From contig SSBO01000003.1 of assembly GCA_005281725.1 (NCBI GenBank), positions 10,723,251 to 10,787,250 on the forward strand: DNA of 64,000 bases. Direction: 5' to 3'. The translations under genes were made by a program, and so were the position numbers. The notes under the pieces were generated by a model. It was not told the origin of the DNA. It was given only the letters and a program-made list of their open reading frames with translations, and did not search any database. Of this stretch, positions 1-14,168 are shown one piece after another. Source of the DNA: Wuchereria bancrofti. Taxonomy: Eukaryota > Nematoda > Chromadorea > Rhabditida > Onchocercidae. Position 1 is the stretch's first letter. Every line of letters starts with the position of its first letter.

Positions 1-370
1 ATCTTCTTGAAATGCTAATTAGCAAATTACGAGTTCAACAGACCCTCTTCTCAATTCTGGCATGAGCAAAAAGAAATTCTTCCTTTCTCTAATCTTTATA
101 AGCCGGCACAGTATTCAACATTTGAAAAATGCTGTAACGATTGTCTTTTTAAACAATTTTTGAAAATCGATGCTTTATTCCAGAAATATTCAAATTTTTA
201 GTGCTGCAAAAAATTAATTTAATTACATATGAAAATAATAACCCAGCTAAATTCCTGCTCATAAAAATATCAGGAACAAAGTAGAAAAAACAAAAACCTG
301 TGCTAATAGAAGGTACTTCGAAAATTTTAGTACTCAATAATACATTAATAAATAAATAAACAAATAAACA

Positions 371-441
371 CTACAACTACTACTACTCTACTACTACTAC
401 TGCTACTAATAATAATAATATAATAATAATAATACAATAAT
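371..441. repeat. ACT then AAT trinucleotide microsatellite
   Basis: A run of ACT units changes into AAT units with a few interruptions. It is a simple repeat downstream of ALG9. Confidence 0.85.
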
Positions 442-833
442 AAAGGAAGAGGAAAGGGAAAAGGTAAAAGTTGGAAAACGTTTTTGCAATTGCAAAAAAT
501 GATCTCAGGTTGAAAGATCTAGAAGTTCGAAATATAGATCAAAAGAACTCCTATCAACTGTCATCATTTGTGTGAAATTAAACCTTAAAAGGGCAACTGG
601 AATGATTAAGATCGTTTGGGTATTAATTGTAAAAGTATAATTATGATAGCTAACTGATCAATGATAATTTGCCTACTGAAGTGGTATCGAAACTAGACTA
701 TTGCAAACATACCATTAATCTATAAGAAACAATTATGGGAAATAGTCGTGATTAACAAAGAGCACAAGACTACGAGAATATTGCTAAACATAAAACATAA
801 GTTTGAATAATTCTGCTATAATACAGCTTAATG

Positions 834-840
<7 letters not shown>

Positions 841-866
<26 letters not shown>
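841..866. repeat. TA dinucleotide microsatellite
   Basis: Thirteen perfect AT units in a row. Confidence 0.95.
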
Positions 867-874
<8 letters not shown>

Positions 875-1858
875 CTAAATATACTAAATGTAATATAAAC
901 TAATATAAAAACATTTGTAGATAGTAAATCAACGAAATCTATTTAAGAAAGACAGTTCATTCCCTCTCCCTTTCTCTCTGCAAGTGAACGAATAGATATA
1001 AAACAAGTAGAATTAACAAAAGATTTAAGAAATTTATGTATAGTTAAAGAAAGAGGGAAAGAAAGAATGGAAGGAAGTAAAACTGTATCATTTTTGGTGA
1101 TAGGAATAGGTATGAATAGCATGAACGGAAGTTTATTTCACATTTAATAAAGAATACCTAATATTTAAAAGAATATTCAAATTATCAAAGATACATTTAA
1201 AAGCATGTTACAAAACTATCTCATTGAGTCACAAAAGTCGAATGTTACGACAAGTGTCAAAACAGTTCATTAAATAGAATACATAATTAGCCATGATATC
1301 AAAAATCATGATAAATGATAATGACAAGAGAATTTCATTAATACTATGATGTTACGACCACAGAAATTCCGGGAGGGACCGATTAGTTTAGTGTTTGCGA
1401 TGTACGTAATAAGCAATGAAAGTATTTTCCCTTATTTCCCTCGAAATTTTGAATTTAGACCAGTTGGTCAATTCAGTTTAATGATCTTATCATTTGGATG
1501 CCATTTGAATTAACTATAGAAAATTCCTGAATAGCGCAATAAAAACCTGGTAATATCAGAATTTTACAAAAACTCTGTATAATACGTTAGAAACTACTGA
1601 AAAAAGTAACATTTAGGAGAAGTACTACTAAAGCCTAAAGAAATCTATGCGTTACTACAAAACATTAAATAATTCGAATAAGCTAAAACGAACAACAGGA
1701 AAACAAATAAAGCAGAAACTCAAATAAATGATACTGCAGAGCACTACTATCTATGCGCTACTATAAAAAACACATAGTGCTTTGATTACCATCATATTTC
1801 ACTCGGTGAAATAGTTTCATTTCTAATTACATCAAAAAGGACATATGTATAGGAGCTT

Positions 1859-4800
1859 TTACGATTTTATGTTATCATGAACATTATGGATCCTTTCGAG
1901 AAGATGATAATTACCATAAACATTGTTAGAACCGGTTATAAATGGGATATAAAATGAGCGATAAACTGGATGAGAATAAGACGACAGCAGAAATTTTTTC
2001 TTCACTACCGAGCGCCAAATGTTTGCCTATAAATTGTGTGAAACATTGACTGTAATGCAATTAAGTAAAAACGAATGAAAGCAATTATCCAAGCATTTGT
2101 TATGATTTCAATTAAATTAGCTACTAGATTCTCAATTAGACTGAAGTAGGATTCAACATTGCGTTTTCAGACAAAATCAAAAGATTGAAATGGTTAGAGA
2201 GAATATTTTGTGAGAATTATTTAGCTATAATTATTGATAATAATTATGAATAGTCACGTGTACGCTACCAAAAAACAATGAAAATCGATTATGGAAATGA
2301 ATAGAGGGACCTTACTTGTTCCACATAATTGGGCTCAAGTAAAGTAGTGTCCAAAGTTTCTAAATCGATCAAAAAATCACATTGTCCAATATCTATATAC
2401 CTGAAAATATGGATTCAACATAAAATTTCTAAATAGATTCAACAAAGAATTTCGAAGAAAATTTCAAAGATATGTCAATATGAACAAATTTGATGGAGCT
2501 ACAGCGATTTCTAAGTAGTATTAAATTGTATGTATGGCTGAAGATGAACGCGCGGAAAAGCCAATTAAACCAGCAGAGAAAATACTTATTCCTTGGTTAT
2601 TATTATAAACAATTATATTTCATTATAATTTCATACTATTTAAATTTCTTACTGCAGTATAACAATGTCCAAAGATTTTAGTAAAAGAAAAAAAAATATG
2701 TCTGAAAATAAATTCAGGAATTTGCACCAAGAGTGCAGCACTACTAACCGACTAATTTCTTCCCGATTGAGATCGTTCATATCTGTTGGTATAACACGTG
2801 TGACTTCGGGCAAAAAACCTTTCACATATGGCTTTGGTAGCAAACCAGTAAACTCGCTTTTTATGAAATTCAATTCCGCAACCAGTACTTGATTTTTATT
2901 GTTTTTAATACCGGATGGTAGGAAAAAAGAAGATGGAAATCGATACCATTCCTTACCGATACAAATACGTATCACCATGCTATTCTAAAAACGCAAAACT
3001 GTTTTCCATATACTGTTAAATTTAAACAAAATGTCTAACCTGAGAAAATCATGATAAATTTTGTAAAGTTTATTTTTAAAGAATTTTATTATTCGATTAT
3101 TACTAACGCTAAGAAAAATTTAACTAAAGAAATTTTTTTACCAACTTTTATAAAAAAGAAAGTTAATACCTCCCATTTAAATATTTCAACACTTCGTTTT
3201 TATGAACATTAAGAGCTATTCCCATCAGTTAATTAAAAACCTACATTTTCAGCACTACACAATTCATTATGATTAGTATAATTAAGCATATGTTCATCGA
3301 GCACTTTGTAAAGTTCCATTGGAGAGAAGAAATTCCGATAAAGCGCAGCTGATCGAGAAACGGACATTACCGAGAATATCATCAACCATCCAATAACGCA
3401 TGCTTGCCAAAAGCTTCGTGATCTTCCACCAGGCAGATAAATGCCAACTCTGAAATGATCATTAAGCAAAAAGTAGTTGGAAATAATTTGAAAAAGAAAA
3501 GATGAAGAAAGCAAATAAAGAATAAATAAAAGAAATATCAGGGAATAAAAGATTCTAAACATAATATCAGGTAAAGAAGTTACCTGGGCAAAGCATCAAG
3601 TGTAACAGCTGCTAAAATAGCTAAAAGAGGATAAACTGGAAACAAAAACCGTTCCTCTTTATGAGGTTGCAAGAAAAATACTGCAAACCATAGCATAACT
3701 GATAGGAAAATAAAAAGGACTGGTAAAAAACGCCTCCAATAAACCAATGACATCTCTGTAAAAACTGAATTAAATTTAATTCAGATTTTATCAAAGAAAG
3801 ATATTTTTTTAAAGCATATTTAAAAAAATAGCGACACGGCAGCAACTAAACTTAAAATAATATGATTTCATACAACTCTAACAGTTCAGTGGAAATCTAA
3901 CTTCAAACCACTGAAAACAGTAACAAAAAAAAGAAGAAATCAGCTCTTAAAATGATAATTATCGAAATGACCTCGAGCTACGGAGTGAACCAGTTGTCGA
4001 GATGAACGTGTCGAAACATATGCCAAGCCTGCAAATGGTACCGCAAACGGAAATAGGATAACAACAACATTCCAATTAAGCAATAAATTCTTGATGTAAA
4101 ATTTTACATCTTCAATACCAAACAGATTTGGTCCATGTGAGGAAAATACATTGTACAGAACAATGTTTAACGGAGCCTAAAAATGATGCCAAAACCAATC
4201 ATAAAATCTTCAAAATTTTTTGAAATGCTTCAAATGTGAACTGTTTTTAAGATATCACTTGAAAAATCGGGTGTATAAAAGAAAAATAAACAATTTTTTT
4301 GGGGACATTATTTGTAATGCATATTAGCTACATTTATTTGGACAAATTTGTACAAGTCAAAAAAGCTCATATGTCGTAAATAATCCTTTTTAATGAAAAT
4401 AGATCAGGGGTCAATTTAAAACAAAATAATATATTCTAAAACAAAAAAAGAAAATAAAATAAAAGCAAATATTGTAGTCTTAAAAAAATAGCAATGGAAT
4501 AATGAAGCAAATAATGTAATGCATTTTTTAATAATTACAAGATTGAACTCACCAAAACGATCTTACCAAAGTAATATGCATCAACGATAACCAATGCTAT
4601 GACGATAGTGGAACCAGTAATTAATGCATAGTTACAAAAGGTAAAGGCTAATTCGCGAGGTCGAACAACTAGCATTTCCAGAACAATCGGTAAACCAAGT
4701 ATGGCTGCAAACGGCCAACTAACCAATGCACTCAACGCGGTAAACAATATTGCTAGCAACCTAGAAACAAAATTCAAAAAATATTTAGTATCAAGTTTCG

Positions 4801-7226
4801 AAAATAAGCTATCTCAACAAGATATAATTATTGTGACTCTCAGAATTATTACTATGCCTAAACTGGTTCAAGGATTCAAAATTACTGCATATTTCAAATC
4901 AAGATATAGTTACTGGTACATGTTTTCTCCTAACAAATAAGCAGAAAACGAATGTTGTACTGTGAATTAAACACATGCTGAACCCTAATTTATAAATTTA
5001 ATTCTCCAAATATATCCCATATTTTTTTTGTTAGCACAAATAGAATATATTTGAAAGAATATCGAAATCAGCAAACTAAATGAAAAAGGACCATTCTTCA
5101 TTGATGTATGCTGCAATAGCAAACAAATTTGCTGACATACTGAATGATGATGGAAGAAATGCACAGCTGAAATATCTAGTTGTCATGTATAAGATATGCA
5201 ATTCAATAAAGCTAATTTAACTTAAAATCTTGCATTTCATACGTAAATTTTTGGAAATAGCACAATCAAAGAAATGATCAGAAAAGGAGTTTTTCTCTAA
5301 TTATATAAATATCTAGCATTGCGCCCAGCCATATATTTATTAAATGTTAAAGAGAAATAACATGCTTTCTTATAAAATTAATATAAAATGTGATGCAATA
5401 TGCGATTTGTTTTTGTCACAGAGTCGAAAGAAAGTTCTGTTTCTGTTTCATTTCCATAATTTTTATGGCTTCAAGTGATATTTAAAATATACCTACATTT
5501 TAAAGTTAAAAGTACTGCAAAAAGAACCATCAAATTCTTTAATGCAAATTTCAAAAAAAAACAAAATCTTTCAATAAACAATTCCAAAAACTAAACCTTT
5601 TTGATTAGTATTACGAAGAAAGTAAAACCTTGCAATGAACATTCCAGCTGAAAGTGATGTTAAAACAACATATATTCGAGCAATACCGTTCCCGAACTGT
5701 GAACAAAGTGCTTTATACATTTTTATTTCAGCACCTACGTTAAACAATCCCAATACGCAACGCATTGTAATGAAAACGCCCGATTTGTTAGCAAAAAATA
5801 TTCTTTTCAGTATTGCAGCGGGTCCATAATGCATTAATATGTACAAATATGATCTGAAATTTGAGTTTCCTTTAAAAATATTCTGACCAAACTTCCGCTT
5901 CTGTAATAATACAAGCAGATAGTGAGACATTAAAAAGAAACAAAAACCATGAATAAGTAACAACTAATAACATTGTAAATGATGTTGTTCTAACTGGTAC
6001 TCATCACTTCAGTTAAAACAAGATCATTCACCACGTTATCAATGCTGGACTTTGAAGACGGTTAGAAAAATGACCTGAACAGCTAATCATCTAAGAACGT
6101 TACGACTTAGCTGCAATATTGTGCGGTTTGTTTTTAAGAATATTGAAATGGTGATGTGTTATTACTGAACAAATATGATGTAATAACATTTACTATATAG
6201 GAATGTGAATGATTTACATCACTGACCATTTCAGGTAAGCCAGTACTGTTTAAGCTATTGCCTTTGGCATATATTTATCATCAGCAGTGCACAAGTTTTA
6301 TCAAGGATTGAATAATATTCATAGATTTTGAAGGAGACAGAAAAGAACGGCTACTTACGGATACTAACTATACCTATGTAATTCGGTGCTCTAGATTATT
6401 GGAATATGACCCAAAAATGAGTAGTTTTCTTCAGTTTTTGCTAATCTGAATGCAAGAACGAACCGTATAGCATAAACCGGTGAGTATTCCCAAGTCTGAA
6501 AACCGGTACCGTAGAGAAATAAATGAAGCGGCTCCCAGTAATTGTATACTTCATCGCAATCACTTATTATACTCCACATTGCGGCGGAAATTCGGACGGA
6601 AAATACAACCTGAAAAAAACTAGTGGTGGAACAGATTTTTCCAATCACTAAATCATTGTTATATTGAAATAACACTTTCAAATGAAATTACTTCCCAAAG
6701 GTCTTACAGAGAAAATGGGATGGTCGAATGAACCGCATGTATGGATTTCCCGTGAATATTAAACAAATCTCATAAAGATATATATGGATATGAGTGATGT
6801 AATAGGGTTCGACGAAGCACAATCATGAAGGTAATCGGCTAAATCACTTAACATTGCATTCATCCTATCATTTAATAAAGTTTACCAATCAATTTTATAG
6901 AAAAAAAAGGTAAATATTATACTAAAACTGAACCCAAAAAAGAAATCTTTTAACCCAAAAAGTTAAATTTTACCAAAAATGAAAATTTAACTAACTTTAA
7001 AAATTGCTGCAACCGATGGCTGCCATTCCAAATCCATTTGTCCTCCAGGTATGTAAAGTTTAGAAAATGAATCCAATGCTGGATAATTCCAAAGTACGTT
7101 AGCCTGAAGTGGTGAAAGTGCTGATGGCTGTTCATCCGTCGCTACATTATCTGTTGGTGATAGACGTGATCGTATTACTATTCGATTCGATGTCCGTTTT
7201 ACCAATGACATATTCTTCTTTGTCAT
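1859..7226 (-). CDS. ALG9: Alpha-1,2-mannosyltransferase ALG9
   Basis: ER-membrane GT22 enzyme that adds two alpha-1,2-mannoses to the lipid-linked N-glycan precursor, from Dol-P-Man in the lumen. Exons in transcript order: 7226-6996, 6609-6464, 5853-5629, 4760-4553, 4176-3972, 3755-3584, 3449-3245, 2984-2749, 2400-2316, 2026-1859. All phases agree, giving 626 residues (family about 610). The first luminal loop has SDCDEVYNYWEPLH (residues 93-106) with the acidic pair typical of GT22. HKEERFLFPVYPL begins at residue 370, the family signature. Hydrophobic helices lie between these motifs, followed by a hydrophilic C-terminal domain (GKEWYRFPSS). An acceptor TTTTTGTAG ends 4 nt before the ATG; a second Met (7211) is a possible start. 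It diverges from EXOSC10 about 1 kb away. Confidence 0.95.
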
Positions 7227-8215
7227 ACGACTACAAAAACACCACAACGTAGACATAAATACAGAGTTATGTCTACTCTATATCTATAGACATAAATATA
7301 GAGTTTCAATAGATTTTGCGATTCATGACGAAATCTTAATAGAATGACGAATAAAAAGACAAAAAAGAACAAAGAAGAGGAATATTGTTCTTCACAAAAG
7401 GTGGAAATATAACGCATCAAACGATAATCTTATTATTGCTACTGCTTTTTCCTATGTTAATTGTAAATTAAGTTCCAATAAAATTTTAAATTTTCAGTTT
7501 AAATATATTTTGATAATTTTATTACGGAATTTCATTCCCGATTCCGTTAACATTAAAAATGTTATCAAAAGAAAAGAATTATAGAAAATTCAAAAAAATT
7601 ATCAACGCATATTGAAATTCGGAAAGAACTGTCTACATGAGAAGTTGTAAGAATGAAGTGAAGAAAAGAGGAAAATCCCTGGAAAAAAAAAGAGAGTAAT
7701 TCTAAGAGGGATAGGTTGTTGCATAAATCATCCGTTAAGAAGGATATTCCGTCACAAAGTGAAAATGGATGTTGCAGGGCTTACGTAACCTGAAGTGATA
7801 TAGAAGTTACGTGAAGTCTAAAGTAAGTTGTGTTGTAGCTACTTGAGTTTTAGAATTGAAAATATATGTGGAAAGGTAAGAAATTATTAAGATGTATTTA
7901 TGGTCAACAACATTAAAAAGGTTACCTGGAAGGTTATTTTATCGAGAATTTCCTCAAGAGTTTTGACATTTTAACAAAATACGAAGTTAATGAAGGATGT
8001 TTTCTTTTTTTCAAAAGAATTTATCATATTGCAATGGGATTGTACGAGGTTCTCGTACGAAATGAGTAGAGAGCAGTCAGTTTGATTTTTCAACGTTTCT
8101 ATGGTACATATGTTTTGTGATCTGTAAGATTTTATTAATGAAGTTATACATTTTATTAATGAAATTATATTCGAATGGTTAATGAACTTATGCATTTCAT
8201 TTGTGATTTTCAGAA
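7227..8215. promoter_or_regulatory. Divergent promoter interval ALG9 / EXOSC10
   Basis: About 1 kb separates two divergent housekeeping genes. It contains the putative trans-splice acceptors of both: the ALG9 acceptor on the minus strand at 7231-7233, and the EXOSC10 acceptor TTTTCAG ending at 8213. No TATA box or other defined element could be assigned. A shared promoter is inferred from layout only. Confidence 0.45.
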
Positions 8216-11200
8216 ATGAATGGAGAACAGTCAACTAGCAATTCCAGCGATATATTGGATTCAATAAAAGTATGGATTTCTTTAATGAAAAGTTCGAAAA
8301 AATAACTGTTACGAAAAAAGTACTCTACTGATGTAGTCTGTTTTTCGAAATTTAAATAGTTTTATACTTTTTGATGCAAAATTGCCAACACTTAATTTCC
8401 CCAAATATTTCACTAATGTCTCCATGAGTCTCTAATAATAACCATGCATTGTAGTATATTTATTTTAATTTACTTGTATAGTTTTCACAGTTTTAGATTC
8501 TCAGATGGTAATGAAATCCTTTTCGTTGTATTATTAGATCTTTAAACTGTTCATCTAGTGAATTCTGACGATAATATGTGCTTTAGAATGTGAAATTATG
8601 CGCAGTTCGAGCTGTTGGAGAAGCAAATGCTTTACCGATGCGTACTGAAGGTTATGAATTGTATGCAAGCTTTCCGGTGTATGCCAATCTTATGTTGGAA
8701 CAACAGAGAAGGATTACCGTTATGTAAATTATAAATATATGTTCATGTTTCCTTACGACTTCAACTTCTCTGCTTCTTTCGCTTCTCAGTCGAGCATTTT
8801 TGTTCGTTTTCAGGTTACGTGAAGTATTGCAGAACGCGGGTTGTCGAATTCCATTACCAGCAAGGATGAATGATCTCGATGAATTCTTGGATCGTATTGT
8901 TGAGGCAAACGATAGTATCTGCGAACGAGCGGTTTGACATCAGTTATATCTAAGGCTTGTACAAAATTTGTTCTGGCTCTTCATCTATCTAATTTATTGC
9001 AGGGTATCTTACTTGATTTGCTACAAAAAGCTAGACGTATGGAAGAAGTGGTTGTACCACAGCAAATTCTTGATGCGGAAAGTACGGCTGCATCTGAACA
9101 AACATTATTTGAGAGACAAGGACGTTATGTTGCACTTTTGCGACGTTTGCCTGGATATAAGGAAAAATTGTCATCACCAGCGATTACTACTGCAGTTCCT
9201 TTGCTGGTAAATTTGCTTCCAAAAATTGTAACATGCAATACGGATTTATGTGGTTATTATTAAGTAGTTTACGCACATATTTTTATGAGCTTTTTTAAAA
9301 GGAGTTATATGCACAATTGTAGTAATGAATTGTTCTCTTTTTCAGACTCCAACTGATAAACACAAAAGCTTTATTTTATAGTTTTTGAAGTTTAAAAAGC
9401 TGAGATAATGTTACATGTGTAGCGCAACCATGGCACGATTTTTCGGTTTTTTATAGTTGGGCCCTTCTAAACCACCACCGTATCCATTTCATGTCTTTCA
9501 AATGCAGATTTTATTTCCATATTTTTATTTGAAATCTGAAAAGGATAGAAACAATTTTTAACGATAAAAACTTGAATTTGAGCAATCCATTTGTAGACGT
9601 CCAAGGAGAAGCCGCAAATTGTTTTTGGAATTGAAGTTGATAATAGCTTTGCGGAATTCAAGCCAAAACTAAAGGAAAAGCATCACGCTGTGGAAAATTT
9701 GGTAAAGAATTTGCAAATCGTTGACAGTGATAATGATGGTAATCAAAGCACTATGTGGCACAACGATCAGGGAACGAATTTACATCCTTATCATAGTGAA
9801 CTGAATCATTTTAAGGTTATAATCTTTTCTTCGGTATCTTAATGATTTTTTCCGTACTCCACTTTTTCTTCCTCTCATTTATCATACTTCAAGTGAATAT
9901 TGAGATCGGGTGCTTCGATTTCCTTTAGTGACCTCGAAATTCCTTGTCTCTTTTTTTTCAGATTCCGGCAAGACAGCTAACTATTGGAGTAGTTGAACCT
10001 CTGAAACCACTATCAGACACTGAATTGGTATACGTTGATACGGTAGAGAAGTTAAGAAATTTACGAGATGTTTTGAACAAGGAACAAGAATTCAGTGTAG
10101 ATCTTGAGGTATCGCTTATTTCTGTTTATGAAAGCAATATCGTTGAGCCATATTGCTCGGTTGTTTTCATTTTTTAAAAAGTTTCATTTGTTTTATTTGG
10201 AAAAGTTGTGGCTTTGAAAATTTTACTTCGATTCATTTTGATCTCATAAACGACTACATGCTTCGAAAAAATCGATATTTTTCAGCATAATGCCCACCGT
10301 TCATTCCTTGGATTAACTTGCCTGATGCAAATTTCAACACGTCAGATGGATTACATTATTGATCCTTTTCCATTATGGAACGATATGCATATCCTAAATG
10401 AACCATTTACGGATCCAAACATATTGAAGGTAATTAATATATCAGGAAATTTTGAAAATTCTACTTTTAACACTATTTCAAATATGAAGTTAAGTAAATT
10501 CAGATTTAACAGTGCTATTATGAATCGTATTGTTAGAGTCGTAATAACACACCAAAATAATTGGTGTATTATTTTAGCAGGATGGATAAACGGTTATTAT
10601 CATTAGCTATTTGCTAGATCAAAACAGCGCATGTAGAAATCCTTTTATCTTATTATTTTAAATTTTAATATCACTTATTTTCTAGGTTTTTCATGGGGCA
10701 GATTCGGATATTGTTTGGTTACAACGGGATTTTGGCATTTATGTTGTTAATATGTTTGACACATATAAAGCAATGAGAGTGCTTAATTTTTCAAAATTTT
10801 CTTACCAACATTTGGTCCAAACTTGTTGCAACCACACTTTAGATAAGAAGTTTCAAAAAGCTGATTGGCGTTTAAGGTACGAATTTCTTGCTAGTTTTAA
10901 CAAAATTCGTCAAAATTTCCAGCATAATCCTCATTGGTTTTCTGTATATTCCTGGGAAATGTTATGCATATATTTGATTATAAAGCTGTGAAATTGTCTC
11001 TTTAATGAAATATTGTTTTGTCTTTCTAGGCCACTTACGGTTGCTCATAAAACATACGCTAGAAGTGATACTCATTATTTGTTACACTGTTATGATCAAC
11101 TTCGTAAAAGACTTCTCGGTCAGGAAAATGCTGCTAACAATCTTCTCGAATTTGTTTACAATGAATCTGCTCAAACTTGCCTTAATGTCAGTTTTCGTGA

Positions 11201-14168
11201 TTTTTTCTCCTCTCTTTTCCTCGAAAATTGATTTAGAATAATGACAGTGAGTTAAGAGTAATGAATTAATATGAAGTAAAATGTATATATAATGCCTGTG
11301 TTGTGTAAGATAGAAACTTATTCATTAGAAAGATTTATGGCATTACTTTTTTCGTGAGTTGGAGAGTCCGATAGTGTTTAACTCCTAACTTCCTGTATTT
11401 GATTCTTATCCTTTTGACTGTTTTTTCTATTTAAAGGTTTATAAAAAACCCACGTTTGAAAGTGACGGGTATGAAAAATTATTGGTAGGAAGGAAACCGC
11501 TGAATTCTCGTCAGCAGTTTGCTTTGGCAGCTTTGTGGAAATGGCGTGATGAGCGTGCAAGAACGGATGATGAAAGTCCTCAGTATGTCTTGCCGTGTCA
11601 CATGATGCTACAGATTGCTGAGGTTTCTTGGTTATTTCATTCTTCTATTAGTCTGTCTTGGTCAGTAAAGAAAAGGGTGTTAATTCGTAGGACCATATCT
11701 CTTTTTTATTAAATGAACATCCATAAAAATGGATTTTTTAGTAGTAGTTGGTTGTTCATTCTCGTTATTCCAGGTACTTCCTCGGGAAATGCAAGGCATT
11801 CTGGCATGTTGTAGTCCTGTCCCAGTGCATGTTAAGCAAGAATTACATATTTTGCATCAAATCATTAATACATCACGCGATCAACCACTTGTGAAACGTC
11901 CAATTTATGCACCAAATATTGGTTCACTGACTTTAGAAGGTATCACATCTCAGCTGAATAAAATGAGTGCAATTAAAGCAATGTTAAGGTTGGCATGAGA
12001 ATGATATTTTCACTTTCTTAATTTTAAAAATTTAATCCCGTTCTTAATTTTTTTTTTCACGTTCTTAATTTTAAAAATTTAATCCCTTAAATTTTCGGCA
12101 TTTTACGTGGTTGACGCGTAAAACATCATTATTATCTACCATTATTGTCTATTATTATTTCTTTTCACTTGCAATTCTTGATTTAAAAAATTTATTTCTT
12201 TAAGAATTCATTCAATAAATACTAAAATTTAATTTTTATACTTTTAATTTTAATGGTAAATTAATCAATTTCAGGAATTATAAAAAAAATCCTACAATTC
12301 TTATAAATTAAAACCTAACAGAAATTATTATTTCATATACTCCTAATTTTAATTATGGCTTTTTATATTAGGTCTTATTTATAACTTTTTTTAAAATCTG
12401 TTTTGCTTTATTACAATTTTTCTGACTCACATTTGTTTGTGCAGTAGTGTCTTCTTTCAAATTTGTCTATTGCTGTTAAAAAGGAATTGGTCCTTCCGTT
12501 ATTTTATCTTTTCTAGGTGTCATTTGGATTTTTCATCAACCAAATATAATGAAGAAATTCGCGACATTGTTACACAAAATGATGACAAAGTGAAGTGTGA
12601 AAACAGTGCAACAGCAGGTAGTGGTGATGGCTTCCTTTCCACGGAGCTTTATACAATTGGTGAGGATAATGAAATGGAAAGTGGACGTTTAACTAAAGTC
12701 ATGGAGAAATTGGAGGACTGGGCAACACCTTATGAGTGCTATCGGATTGCTATGATTGAACAAAGTTCGAGGGCAAAAAGCGAGGTATTACTGCATTAAT
12801 CAAAAGAATGAGTTGTTAAATAGAACTGTGACGATGCTTCCAGTAAAATATTCCTGTCATAGGCGAATTCGTACTAATTTCTTCATTGGATTATATATAA
12901 TATGGTCAATTCACAAATAAGCTAGAGAGTGGTTTTATTGCAGTGCAAAGAGAAAGAAGAAACAGTGAAAAGTGAACAAAGTGCTGCAGAAGAAAAGAAA
13001 TTGTGGTCGCATCTTGATTCCGCTACAAATAATCCAGGATTTACTGAAGAAAAAGTCATTTTTTTGTGTGTTCTTTTTCTAATAAATCTTTTTCAAAATT
13101 TGGTTTATCCTCGCTGTCTTTCTTTAATTCTTCACATTTTCCATTTGTGAAAATAAGTTTTTTTTCTCTTATCTTTGTAGGTGACATCTCCGATATTATT
13201 CCAGTTTTCATACCTTCATTAGTTTGATACTGTTTGTTTAAGAGAAAAACAGCTATTAGTGAGGACGAAAAGAAAAGTGTGGCCAAATCAGTACCTTGCT
13301 TTTTTCGTTTATTTATTTTCTTTTTAAGCAGGGAATTCTTAACTCATTTTTTCCCAGTTGTTTTTTTAAAGCATATATTCATTATTTTGTTTACATTTTA
13401 GGTGACAACTAGTGAATTGCAAATGGAAAGTGAAAAGAGGAAAAATGCTGAGGAAGAGATGAATATTTACGAGGAAATGACCTTAACAAAAAATGAGTTA
13501 AAGAAAAGGAGAAAACGAGTACGATTTTCATCTAAATTTTGTACAATATCGTTTCGCTACATCGTTGATTTTGAAATATTTCTATGTTTTCAAAGAGATA
13601 TTCGATGAGAGACTACTGCAGGGAGCAGGTGAAATTAGTATCGCATTGATGAACGATGTGAATGAAATACAAAAAGGCAGTGTAGGAGCTGTGGGGAAAC
13701 GAGGTCGAAAAAGTAATTGGACTGATGCAGTGGAAAAGTGTGATCAACGAGTTGACTACAGCACCTTTAATCCTGATATTTTCAATAGTAAGTATTACCT
13801 TACAATATCATTTACTTGTTTGATAATCATAAATTTAGTTTTTGTTCTATTAAAATTTAGAATTCGGTTATTCATAGTTGAATTGAAGTAGGTAGTTCTA
13901 AAAGTATTATGAAATTGGAATTTTCAATAACAGTTCGGTACACCGTTGTTTGATTTTGCTGTTTTCCATTTTTTTTGGGGGGGTGTAAGTCTTTTTTAAT
14001 TGATGAGAGCAACTTATTACAGAAAACACTTATGATGTGTTTATGAGCAAATTATTTATAGAAAACGCTGTACCGATTTCGGACACATATGATCCATTCA
14101 AACAGTGGAAACGTGGAAAATCGAAACCTCGACGTGGCCGCCGAATGCAGAGGGGGCGCAAACTGTGA
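8216..14168 (+). CDS. exos-10: Exosome exonuclease EXOSC10/RRP6
   Basis: Nuclear 3'-5' exoribonuclease of the RNA exosome, acting in rRNA/snoRNA trimming and RNA surveillance. Exons: 8216-8269, 8587-8723, 8814-8931, 9003-9206, 9597-9815, 9962-10108, 10286-10429, 10686-10876, 11030-11186, 11437-11622, 11774-11988, 12517-12784, 12944-13054, 13402-13518, 13598-13787, 14023-14168. They give 867 residues in one frame. The N-terminal PMC2NT region is exons 2-4. The DEDD-Y domain has D291 and E293 (FSVDLE), D349 (HGADSDIVWLQ), and Y414 and D418 (YARSDTHYLL). Their spacings of 58 and 65 residues match those of human EXOSC10. An HRDC domain follows (about 478-560), then a charged tail ending in an Arg/Lys-rich stretch. 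An acceptor ends 2 nt before the ATG. The small exons in the acidic tail (12944-13787) are the least certain. Confidence 0.95.
12015..12086. repeat. Short tandem duplication in EXOSC10 intron
   Basis: A 25-nt sequence starting TTCTTAATTTTAAAAATTTA occurs identically at 12015-12039 and 12062-12086, 47 nt apart, in the intron before the exon at 12517. Confidence 0.8.
12204..12330. repeat. Diverged dispersed repeat, copy 1
   Basis: Intronic sequence sharing a 27-nt core (one mismatch) with 17670-17696, plus weaker similarity over about 120 nt. It may be an old non-autonomous element; no terminal repeats were recognised. Confidence 0.5.

Larger units (their letters stand above)
1..1858. other. 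3' flank of ALG9, no gene seen
   Basis: No convincing exon on either strand. It holds an ACT/AAT microsatellite near 371-441 and a pure TA run at 841-866. The rest is unstructured A+T-rich DNA that presumably includes the ALG9 3' UTR. Confidence 0.5.

Noticed and set aside
96..131. Short minus-strand terminal exon (HFSNVEYCAGL)
   Set aside because: It has a good acceptor and a stop but only 11 codons, with no upstream partner in the window. Too short to support.
13183..13210. Extra EXOSC10 exon beginning GTGACATCTCC after TTTGTAG
   Set aside because: It resembles the start of the real exon at 13402 (GTGACAACTAG) but has no GT donor before an in-frame stop.
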